From Litorivivens sp041625575 (GTDB lineage: Bacteria; Pseudomonadota; Gammaproteobacteria; Pseudomonadales; Spongiibacteraceae), in the NCBI GenBank assembly GCA_041625575.1, contig JBFJTG010000004.1, positions 1-64,000 of the forward strand: 64,000 nt of DNA. The letters are read 5' to 3'. Both the position numbers and the translations under genes were made by a program. The notes beneath the pieces were generated by a model. It saw only the letters and a program-made list of their open reading frames with translations. It ran no database searches and was not told the DNA's origin. Shown in pieces: positions 48,152 to 55,747 of this stretch (position 1 is its first letter; each line of letters opens with the position of its first letter).

Positions 48152-49492
48152 TTAGTCCTGCAGCTTTTTCTCCAAGTAGTGAATACTTACGCCACCCTTG
48201 CGAAAGGCGCTATCGCGCACCAAGTCTTTGTGCAGGTCGATGTTGGTGCGAATGCCGTCTACAACCAGTTCTTCCAGCGCTTGTTGCATACGTGCAAGCG
48301 CGATAGTGCGGTCTTCGCCGTAGGTGATGATTTTGCCGATCATCGAATCGTAATAGGGCGGCACCGTGTAGCCACTGTAAAGGTGTGAATCCACGCGTAC
48401 TCCGAAGCCGCCCGGTGCGTGGTAATGCAGGATCTTGCCGGGGCAAGGGAGAAAAGTGCGGGGGTCTTCCGCATTGATCCTGCACTCAAAGGCGTGACCT
48501 TTGACGACAACATCTTCCTGTTTGATAGAAAGTTTTTCGCCCGCGGCAATTCGCAGTTGCCATTTGATCAGGTCGATGCCGGTGATCATTTCGGTGACCG
48601 GATGCTCAACCTGAATTCGGGTATTCATTTCAATAAAAAAGAACTGTCCGTCTTCGTAGAGGAATTCGAAGGTGCCGGCGCCTCGGTAGTCGATTTTCTT
48701 ACAGGCATCGACGCAGGCATTGGCCGTATCGTTCAGCGCCTTCTGATCTATGCAGGGGGGCGGCGCTTCCTCGAGGACCTTCTGGTGACGCCGTTGCAGT
48801 GAGCAGTCGCGAGCACTGAGGTGTATGGCGTGACCCTGGCCGTCGGCCAAGACCTGAATTTCTATGTGGCGCGGGTTTTCCAGAAATTTTTCCAGATACA
48901 CCGTGCCGTCGCCGAAAGCCGCCTTTGCCTCGGACTGGGTTACAAATACGGCATTTAACAGTGCGGCTTCGCTGTGAACAACACGCATACCGCGACCGCC
49001 GCCGCCAGCCGCTGCTTTGATAATTACCGGGTAGCCAATGCGACGAGCCACAGCTTGGGTGCGTTCGCCATCGTCGGTTAGGGGGCCGTCAGAACCGGGC
49101 ACGGTTGGCACGCCCGCCTGTTTCATGCACTTGATGGCGGAGACTTTATCGCCCATCAGGCGAATAACGTCGGCTTTTGGACCGATAAAAACAAAGCCGC
49201 TGTTTTCAACTTGTTCGGCAAAGTCAGCGTTTTCGGCCAAAAAACCGTAGCCGGGGTGAATGCCGACAGCATCGGTTACTTCAGCTGCGGAAATAATGGC
49301 CGGGCCGTTCAGATAGCTTTCCGTTGATGAGGCGGGCCCGATGCAGACAGATTCGTCGGCGAGACGAACATGCATCAGGTCCTTGTCGGCCTGGGAGTGA
49401 ACGGCCACGGTTTTGATGCCGAGCTCTTTGCAGGCACGCAATATCCGCAGCGCTATTTCGCCGCGGTTGGCAATAACTACTTTCTTCAACAT
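48152..49492 (-). CDS. accC: acetyl-CoA carboxylase, biotin carboxylase subunit
   Basis: The 446-residue ATP-grasp subunit carboxylates the biotin on AccB, the first step of fatty acid synthesis. KVVIANRGEIALRILRACKE, the glycine-rich KAAAGGGGRGMRVV, the HIEIQVLAD and RDCSLQRRHQKVLEEAP segments, and the FIEMNTRIQVEHPVTE motif are all intact. It is 38 bases after accB and followed by a strong terminator. Confidence 0.98.
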   Translation of the reverse strand: MLKKVVIANRGEIALRILRACKELGIKTVAVHSQADKDLMHVRLADESVCIGPASSTESYLNGPAIISAAEVTDAVGIHPGYGFLAENADFAEQVENSGFVFIGPKADVIRLMGDKVSAIKCMKQAGVPTVPGSDGPLTDDGERTQAVARRIGYPVIIKAAAGGGGRGMRVVHSEAALLNAVFVTQSEAKAAFGDGTVYLEKFLENPRHIEIQVLADGQGHAIHLSARDCSLQRRHQKVLEEAPPPCIDQKALNDTANACVDACKKIDYRGAGTFEFLYEDGQFFFIEMNTRIQVEHPVTEMITGIDLIKWQLRIAAGEKLSIKQEDVVVKGHAFECRINAEDPRTFLPCPGKILHYHAPGGFGVRVDSHLYSGYTVPPYYDSMIGKIITYGEDRTIALARMQQALEELVVDGIRTNIDLHKDLVRDSAFRKGGVSIHYLEKKLQD

Positions 49493-49530
49493 GTGAGGCT
49501 TGATCCTGTCATTGCAGCGAGGCGCGGCTA

Positions 49531-49995
49531 TTAAACGATTGTGATCAGCGGTTGGTCGAATTCGACCGGCTGCGCATTTTCCGCGAGTATGGCCTCGACC
49601 ACGCCGGATTTGTCAGCCTCAATCTGGTTCATCATTTTCATTGCCTCAACGATGCAAATGACATCGCCGGCTTTAACATGCTGGCCGACTTCCACGAAGG
49701 TGGGTGAGCCGGGCGAAGGAGCCCGATAGAAGGTGCCAACCATGGGTGATTTAACAACGTGGCCATTGAACTTCGGTGCGGCATCTTCGACTGCCGGAGC
49801 GGGGCTGGCTGCAGGAGCTGGCGCTGGTGCCTGTGCCTGCGGGTAAGGCGCTGGCGCGTACTGTGGCGGGTACATCATTGGCGTGCCGGAGTTACGGCTG
49901 ATGCGCACAGACTCCTCGCCTTCTTTAATTTCGATTTCGTCGATGTTCGACTCTTCGAGTAATTCGATCAGTTTTTTTACTTTGCGTATATCCAT
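49531..49995 (-). CDS. accB: acetyl-CoA carboxylase biotin carboxyl carrier protein
   Basis: The 154-residue protein has an N-terminal helix (MDIRKVKKLIELLEESN), a flexible Ala/Pro-rich linker (about 45-75) and a C-terminal biotinyl domain with the biotinylated Lys in EAMKMMNQIEAD and the thumb region typical of AccB. It carries carboxybiotin between AccC and the AccAD transferase. It follows aroQ by 42 bases. Confidence 0.97.
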   Translation of the reverse strand: MDIRKVKKLIELLEESNIDEIEIKEGEESVRISRNSGTPMMYPPQYAPAPYPQAQAPAPAPAASPAPAVEDAAPKFNGHVVKSPMVGTFYRAPSPGSPTFVEVGQHVKAGDVICIVEAMKMMNQIEADKSGVVEAILAENAQPVEFDQPLITIV

Positions 49996-50037
49996 ATCGT
50001 GCTCTCTAAAAGGCTTTAAACAAATTAATCGGGAGTT

Positions 50038-50475
50038 TTAGTCCAGTTGCGCGATAGCGGCATCCAGAGCCAGCCGGTAGCCCTGGGGGCCGAGGCCGCA
50101 TATCACTCCTGCCGCAATGTCGGAGAAGTAGGAATGCTGGCGAAAAGCTTCTCGCTTGTGAACATTGCTCAGGTGTATTTCGATAAAGGGAATGCCGGTT
50201 GCCAGCAAGGCGTCGCGCAGGGCAATGCTGCTGTGCGTGAATGCTGCCGGATTGATCAGTATAAAGTTGATACCCTCGCGCTGGGCGTCGTGAATCCGTT
50301 CGATGAGTTCGTACTCGGCATTGCTTTGTAAATGCTGCAAGTGGTGGCCGGCCGCCACCGCTACATCATGTAATTGCTGATTGATTTCGGACAGCGTCGT
50401 TGCACCGTAAACGTCTGGCTCGCGGGTACCCAGCAGATTGAGGTTGGGGCCATGTAGTACAAGTATTGATGCCAT
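50038..50475 (-). CDS. aroQ: 3-dehydroquinate dehydratase, type II
   Basis: ATG 50475 gives the canonical MASILVLHGPNLNLLGTREP start, so the 33-residue upstream extension is rejected. The 145-residue enzyme has the catalytic Tyr in EPDVYG, INPAAFTHSSIALRDAL and EIHLSNVHKREAFRQHS. It dehydrates 3-dehydroquinate in the shikimate pathway, providing chorismate for the trp genes in this window. aroQ-accB-accC is a conserved order. Confidence 0.96.
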   Translation of the reverse strand: MASILVLHGPNLNLLGTREPDVYGATTLSEINQQLHDVAVAAGHHLQHLQSNAEYELIERIHDAQREGINFILINPAAFTHSSIALRDALLATGIPFIEIHLSNVHKREAFRQHSYFSDIAAGVICGLGPQGYRLALDAAIAQLD

Positions 50476-50595
50476 AGTCTTTAAAAACAGTACGTTATCG
50501 GTATTTTCGCGATTCTGCCTCAGTTTGGCGGTCGCGTCTAGACAGAGTGCGCATTTTCCACAAAATAGTGGCAAATTTCCAGCAAGTTTTAAGAA

Positions 50596-50637
50596 GTTGT
50601 CAGTGATTTCGGCGAATTTAGTGTTAACACTGACAAC
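50596..50637. repeat. nested inverted repeat between dsbD and aroQ
   Basis: GTTGTCAGTG (50596-50605) and CACTGACAAC (50628-50637) are perfect 10-base complements around 22 bases. Overlapping the right arm is a perfect 12-base palindrome, AGTGTTAACACT (50620-50631). The element lies 11 bases past the dsbD stop and about 120 bases before aroQ, so it could be a dsbD terminator without T tract or an operator for aroQ-accBC. Confidence 0.55.
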
Positions 50638-50647
50638 ACGCTGCCTA

Positions 50648-52381
50648 TTAATTGATCAGCTTGAGTGTCTGCAGGATGCCGTTTTCCGTGAGGATTTGTG
50701 GAAGTACGCGAGCTTTGGCTTCACCGGGCAGGTAGAGAAGATACAGCGGAATGCCGTTGCGCTGATACTCGCTAAGGAGTGAGGTTATATTTTCGTCGTA
50801 AAGGGTCCAGTCGGCCACCATGTAGGCCACATTTTTTTCGGCGAACGCGGCCTCGACTGCGCTGGTGTGCAAGGCGACCTTTTCATTGATCTTGCAGGTG
50901 ATGCACCAATCAGCCGTTACGTCGATAAACACAGGGCGGCCGCTAGCGCGCAATTCGCGCAGACGCGATTCACTGTAAAAGACGGTGTTCTTGCCAATAT
51001 TGTCTGCGCTTTGCTTGCGCTGTTCGAGTGCCGGGCTAGCCAATAGGCTAATCGCAATGAGAAAGCTGGCGAGTGCAAGTACGCGCGCTAGTGTCTGACG
51101 CAGACCCATCAGCCAAATCGCCAGTCCGAGAACCAGCCATGCCAGTAGTGTGGCAGCCATGCCGTCGGCGCCACTTTGGCGACCTATTACCCAACTCAAC
51201 CATATGGCTGTCGCCAATAGGGGAAAGCCCAAAAATTGTTTGAGCCGCTCCATCCATGCGCCTGAGCGCGGCAGTGATTTCAATGCCCCCGGGAAAAGGG
51301 TGAGTAGAAAGACGGGCAGTGCCATACCAAGCCCCAGAGCGGCAAACACGGCCAGCGCTATCGCGGCGGGCTGTGTTGCGGCAAATCCCAGGGCCGTGCC
51401 CATGAAAGGTGCTGTGCAGGGGGTTGCGACAACGGTTGCTAAAACACCGGTAAAAAAGCTGCCGGTATAGTCGCTGCGCTGGCTCAAATTTTGGCCGGGC
51501 ACGCCGCCGAGCAGGGCAATCTCAAAAACACCGAACAAATTCAGTGATAAGACAAAAAACACGCAGGACAGCAAGGCTACAAACCAGGGGGTTTGCAGCT
51601 GGAAGCCCCAGCCGATTGCCGCGCCCGCACTCTGCAGGCTGATAAGCGCGACCGCGACTGCGAGAAAACTGAGTACAATACCCGCACTGTAAACCGCGCC
51701 GTGAACGCTGGCCCGGCCGTGCCCGCTCCGGGTAAAGCTGAGGACTTTGAGTCCGAGCACGGGAAACACACAGGGCATAAGGTTAAGTATTGCACCGCCA
51801 ATAAGGGCGAATAGCAGCATTAACCAAAGCGCTTGCGTAGAATTCTGTGAGGCAGCGCCGGCGTTGTGCGCGGCGTTCCACGTATCGAGCGTGATGCTGC
51901 TGATCGAGCCGGTTGACGGCGTTACGCGGAACAGCCAATCATTAGGCGGATAACAAAGCCCCGCGTCCGCGCAGCCCTGTGCGGTCAGCTTCAGTAAATA
52001 AGCATCTTCTCCCAGCTCGGTCAAAGCAGTATTGGCAAAATTGTAGTAAACCGGCGTTTCCCCAAAGTAGGGGTCATCCTTTATGATCGCCTCGCCGAAA
52101 TTGGGAGTCAGCGTAGTGATTTGTCCGCTAAGCAAGCGTTGGCTTGTGAACTTATCTTTGTATAAGTAGTAGTTGTCGCTAATTTGCCAGTTAATGTTGA
52201 GAGTGTTTTGGCTCAGTGTTACAACAGGATTGTAGGCTTCGGTCACTGGCAGGAAACTGGGCGATTCGTTGCCGAAAAGCTCGCTGCCCGCGTCCCAGTC
52301 AGCTGAATTGGCCGCGACAGGGAGCAGGCCCAGGCACAGCAACTGAGTGAACAGTAGGGTAAACTGTAGAAGTGGGCGCAT
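50648..52381 (-). CDS. dsbD: thiol:disulfide interchange protein DsbD
   Basis: The 577-residue inner-membrane protein passes electrons from cytosolic thioredoxin to periplasmic partners. A signal peptide is followed by the N-terminal immunoglobulin-like domain with the redox pair in GCADAGLCYPP, eight membrane segments with MPCVFPVLGLKVLSF and TPCTAPFMGTALGFA, and a C-terminal thioredoxin-like domain with ADWCITCK. All six functional Cys are visible. It keeps DsbC and cytochrome maturation proteins reduced. It is transcribed divergently from the copper chaperone gene. Confidence 0.96.
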   Translation of the reverse strand: MRPLLQFTLLFTQLLCLGLLPVAANSADWDAGSELFGNESPSFLPVTEAYNPVVTLSQNTLNINWQISDNYYLYKDKFTSQRLLSGQITTLTPNFGEAIIKDDPYFGETPVYYNFANTALTELGEDAYLLKLTAQGCADAGLCYPPNDWLFRVTPSTGSISSITLDTWNAAHNAGAASQNSTQALWLMLLFALIGGAILNLMPCVFPVLGLKVLSFTRSGHGRASVHGAVYSAGIVLSFLAVAVALISLQSAGAAIGWGFQLQTPWFVALLSCVFFVLSLNLFGVFEIALLGGVPGQNLSQRSDYTGSFFTGVLATVVATPCTAPFMGTALGFAATQPAAIALAVFAALGLGMALPVFLLTLFPGALKSLPRSGAWMERLKQFLGFPLLATAIWLSWVIGRQSGADGMAATLLAWLVLGLAIWLMGLRQTLARVLALASFLIAISLLASPALEQRKQSADNIGKNTVFYSESRLRELRASGRPVFIDVTADWCITCKINEKVALHTSAVEAAFAEKNVAYMVADWTLYDENITSLLSEYQRNGIPLYLLYLPGEAKARVLPQILTENGILQTLKLIN

Positions 52382-52525
52382 TACCTAGTCCAAACCATGC
52401 GTAGAATTTCGCTCTTGTTTAAGGCGCTGTTTGCGTGATTAAGTTCCGTCACGGCTCCGCATTGTAATCGAAAAGTAGTGAGTTTTTGCAGGAAAGTAGC
52501 TGATGTTGGCCGAGAGTAGGGCAAA

Positions 52526-52969
52526 ATGTTGAAATTGTATAAGTGCCTCGGCATATGTTTGCTGGTACAGCTTTCCGGAGCATTGGTGGCGCTGGAGTTC
52601 AGTGATGCCTTTGTGCGAGGCCTGCCGCCGAGCCAGAAAAATACCGCGGCATTCTTTACGGTGACTAATCCGGCCCCTGAGGCTTGGACCATTGTCGGTG
52701 TTAGTTCGACTGTGGCGGAGCGGGTTGAAATTCATCGCCACGAACACAGTAATGGCATGATGGCGATGCGTAGATTGGATGAGCTGACGATCGACGCCGA
52801 ATCGTCACTGCAATTCGCGCCGGGTGGCCTGCATTTAATGTTGATTGGCTTGAAACAGCCATTGCGTGAAGGCGATCGTGTAGCCTTACAGTTTTCAAAC
52901 GGTGCTGGAAATCAGGTTATGGCCGAGTTTCCGGTGATTAGTGTAGTAAACGAGCACAGGCACCATTAA
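52526..52969 (+). CDS. PCuAC copper chaperone
   Basis: The 147-residue exported protein has a signal peptide (LYKCLGICLLVQLSGALVA) and the PCuAC fold with the copper-binding Met/His set: EIHRHEHSNGMMAMRRL and GGLHLMLIGL, then a His-rich C-terminus (NEHRHH). The family delivers Cu(I) to cytochrome oxidase or related sites in the periplasm. It lies divergent from dsbD, whose product maintains periplasmic thiols; a functional link is plausible but not shown. Confidence 0.9.
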   Translation: MLKLYKCLGICLLVQLSGALVALEFSDAFVRGLPPSQKNTAAFFTVTNPAPEAWTIVGVSSTVAERVEIHRHEHSNGMMAMRRLDELTIDAESSLQFAPGGLHLMLIGLKQPLREGDRVALQFSNGAGNQVMAEFPVISVVNEHRHH

Positions 52970-53022
52970 GGAATGACTATTTTTACCCGGGGTACAAATT
53001 TGCTAATCAGGGAGCGGGCCGC

Positions 53023-54054
53023 ATGAAGACACAATGGTTGTCGGAGCGCGGGCAGCAATTTCGGGAAGCGGCAGAAGATTGGCTGGGCGGCAAAAACTCA
53101 CTCAAGTGGGTCTTGGCGGCATTGGTGCTCTATATTGCGCTGGTTTCAATCCTTGGGATTGTGTGGAGTCGTCAGCCGGACTCCATCCCTGTTTATGATA
53201 ACTCTGGCAGGCCTGTGGTTGTCGGTACGGTGACGACCAATATGCTAATTGCTGTGAGTGAGACCCTCCTTGATAAGCCCGGTGGATTTATTAGCAATGA
53301 CGTCACTCCCCCGGGTATTTTTATGGACAATATGCCGGCCTGGGAATACGGCGTATTAATTCAGGTTCGTGAGTTGGCTCGCGCAATGCGCGAAAGTTTC
53401 AGTCGCTCACAGTCGCAGTCCACGGAAGATCAGGCGCTGTCCAAGGCCGAGCCGCGCTTCAACTTTTCAAACAATAGTTGGGCTGTGCCCGCCTCGGAAT
53501 CCGAGTACCGCGACGGTATTAAATACCTGATAGATTATCGCGACAGGCTGGCGAATGAGGGTGATCCGCAGGCCCAATTTTATGCCCGCGCGGACAACTT
53601 GCGTTTTTGGCTTTCGTCGGTGGAGTCCCGTTTGGGTAGTCTGTCCCAACGTCTAAGCGCGAGCGTTGGCCAGCGCCGGCTCAATACTGACCTTGCAAAC
53701 GATGCTTCAGCCACGCAATCGACCGTGGCGCCGTCGGAGCAGATGATTAAAACGCCTTGGCTGAAAATTGATGATGTATTTTATGAGGCGCGAGGGAGTT
53801 GCTGGGCGCTAATACATTTTTTAAAGGCGGTTGAAAAAGATTTTGCTGATGTGCTGGAGAATAAAAACGCGCGCGTAAGTGTGCAACAGATTATTCGTGA
53901 GCTGGAACAAACACAGCAGCCGATGTTCAGCCCTATCATTCTAAATGGCAGCGGATTTGGTCCGCTGGCTAACCACTCGTTGGTGATGGCGTCGTACATA
54001 TCCCGCGCCAACGCCGCGCTAATCGATTTACGTGAACTCTTGTCTCAAGGATAA
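53023..54054 (+). CDS. DUF2333 family membrane protein
   Basis: The 343-residue protein has one N-terminal membrane helix (about 28-48, LKWVLAALVLYIALVSILGIVW split here) and a large periplasmic part with the family's GGFISNDVTPPGIFMDNMPAWEYGVL, FNNSWAVP-like and EARGSCWALIHFLKAVEKDF segments. DUF2333 proteins are common in gammaproteobacteria and have no known biochemical role. It overlaps nothing and is 4 bases before the lipoprotein gene, so co-transcription is likely. Confidence 0.88.
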   Translation: MKTQWLSERGQQFREAAEDWLGGKNSLKWVLAALVLYIALVSILGIVWSRQPDSIPVYDNSGRPVVVGTVTTNMLIAVSETLLDKPGGFISNDVTPPGIFMDNMPAWEYGVLIQVRELARAMRESFSRSQSQSTEDQALSKAEPRFNFSNNSWAVPASESEYRDGIKYLIDYRDRLANEGDPQAQFYARADNLRFWLSSVESRLGSLSQRLSASVGQRRLNTDLANDASATQSTVAPSEQMIKTPWLKIDDVFYEARGSCWALIHFLKAVEKDFADVLENKNARVSVQQIIRELEQTQQPMFSPIILNGSGFGPLANHSLVMASYISRANAALIDLRELLSQG

Positions 54055-54058
54055 AATC

Positions 54059-54634
54059 ATGCGTTTAAAACTCTTCCCGCTGGCCCTGGTTGCGTTGCTG
54101 TTGACTGGTTGTGCGCTGAGCCCTCAGCAGGTGACGATCAAGCCGAGTCTTGAAAGTAGCAGTAGCAATATCGGCGAAGGCCGCACCTTGTATGTCGAGG
54201 TTCTCGACGTACGGGAATCCAGTGCCATCGGTAGTCGCGGTGGTATGTATAAATCCACTAGCCTGATTACCTTGGCCAATGATTTGCCAACGGCGATTCG
54301 CGATGCGGCAAGCAAACAATTCCGCGATATGGGCTTTGTGGTGCAGGCCGCACCAGGGGCCAGTGCCGATATCCGGATTTTTATCGACAAGCTGAGTTAT
54401 GGTGATCCGGAGACGAGTGCCGTTGGTTTTGATGTCGCGCTGGAGTCAGTTTTGCGTGTTGAGGCCAAACAGCGGGGCGATACCTATAGCGGCCGCTATC
54501 AAGTAAAAACAACGAGGACTTACGCCACTGTGCCGGGGCGTGATCGCAATGAAGAAATGATCAACGAAACCTTGTCAGGCGCTTTGCAGCGCCTGTTTAG
54601 CGATCCGAAATTGCTGGCCTTCACCCTGAGGTAA
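54059..54634 (+). CDS. YajG-like lipoprotein
   Basis: The 191-residue protein starts at ATG 54059 (longer frame rejected) and has a lipobox LLTGC with Cys at about residue 18. The mature part reads like the YajG family (PF03923): LYVEVLDVRESSAIGSRGGM, IRDAASKQFRDMGF, ADIRIFIDKLSYGD. No function is established. It follows the DUF2333 gene closely. Confidence 0.82.
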   Translation: MRLKLFPLALVALLLTGCALSPQQVTIKPSLESSSSNIGEGRTLYVEVLDVRESSAIGSRGGMYKSTSLITLANDLPTAIRDAASKQFRDMGFVVQAAPGASADIRIFIDKLSYGDPETSAVGFDVALESVLRVEAKQRGDTYSGRYQVKTTRTYATVPGRDRNEEMINETLSGALQRLFSDPKLLAFTLR

Positions 54635-54668
54635 AAGGCCGGAGTTCAGAGGCTCGCGGATTTTGCTG

Positions 54669-55661
54669 CTAGAGAGCGGCCAGCAGTTCGGCGTGACGAG
54701 CTGCTGGCAGACGCGGCCCGTAGTTGCTAACGACCTCTGCCGAGGCGCGACTGGCCAGGCGACCTGCTTCTGCAAAGCCCAAGCCATTGGTAATGCCGTA
54801 AAGAAAGGCACCCGCAAACATATCGCCAGCGCCGTTAGTGTCGACCGCTTTAACAACATTGGGTGCTATTTGAATTAGCTGATTGCCGTCAAACACCAGA
54901 GCACCTTTGGCACCTAGCGTGATGGCGAAGGTTTTTGCGACTTCCTTCAGTGCTTCAATGGCGGCATCGAGGTCTTTGGTTTTTGCCCAGCCCAGAGCTT
55001 CGTCCTCGTTGCAAAACACCATGTCGACACCATCGCCCAGCATTTCGAGCAGGCCGTCGCGGAAAAACTCGACCATGCCCGGGTCGGAAAAACTCAGCGC
55101 AGTTTTTACGCCGTTGGCGCGGGCAATCGCATGTGCCTTGATGGCCGCGTTCCGTCCTGTGGGCGAGGTGACCAAATAGCCTTCCATGTACAAGTATTCG
55201 GATTCTGCCAGCGCGGCTTCGTTCAGCTCGCTCGCGGACAGTGTTTCACTAATCCCCAAGTAGGTATTCATGCTGCGTTCCGCATCCGGAGTAATCATCA
55301 CGAGGCAGGTGCCCGTTACGCCATCGATACTTTTTTGCTGAAAATCAGCGGCGACGCCAGCTTCTTTAAGATCATTCATATAGAATTCACCCAAGGCATC
55401 GGCTGCGACTTTGCAGGAATAAAAGGTTTTTGCGCCGAAGTAGCTGGCGGCGATAATGGAGTTTGCGGCCGAGCCGCCGCTGGCTTGCTTGGCATGGACC
55501 AAATGCCCCTCCAGTGATGCCAGAATGGCGGTTTGGCGGTCGCGATCAACCAGGGTCATCAGACCCTTGTCAATTCCAAGTTGCTGCAGGTCGGAATCGG
55601 AAACGTCAATTTCGGTGTCGACCAAGGCTGCGCCCAGACCGTAAAGGTGATATTTGCTCAT
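54669..55661 (-). CDS. PfkB-family sugar/nucleoside kinase, adenosine kinase type
   Basis: The 330-residue ribokinase-fold protein has GLGAALVDTEIDV at the N-terminus, the substrate loop GGSAANSIIAASYFGAKT, and the anion hole and catalytic Asp in VDTNGAGDMFAGAFLYG. The pattern with MITPDAERSMNTYLG is that of the PfkB group commonly annotated as adenosine kinase. It probably phosphorylates adenosine or another nucleoside with ATP; guanosine and inosine remain possible. It converges on the YajG-like gene and is divergent from mrcB. Confidence 0.88.
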   Translation of the reverse strand: MSKYHLYGLGAALVDTEIDVSDSDLQQLGIDKGLMTLVDRDRQTAILASLEGHLVHAKQASGGSAANSIIAASYFGAKTFYSCKVAADALGEFYMNDLKEAGVAADFQQKSIDGVTGTCLVMITPDAERSMNTYLGISETLSASELNEAALAESEYLYMEGYLVTSPTGRNAAIKAHAIARANGVKTALSFSDPGMVEFFRDGLLEMLGDGVDMVFCNEDEALGWAKTKDLDAAIEALKEVAKTFAITLGAKGALVFDGNQLIQIAPNVVKAVDTNGAGDMFAGAFLYGITNGLGFAEAGRLASRASAEVVSNYGPRLPAARHAELLAAL

Positions 55662-55747
55662 AGGAGATTCACAGTTTGATTAGCGGAAACGCAGCATTAT
55701 CCCGTTTGCTTAACGTTTTGCAAACCGTTACTTGTTAGACTGGCGCG

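Noticed and set aside
50476..50574. 33-residue N-terminal extension of AroQ
   Set aside because: The standard AroQ start is at ATG 50475, and the upstream frame resembles nothing and covers the promoter region.
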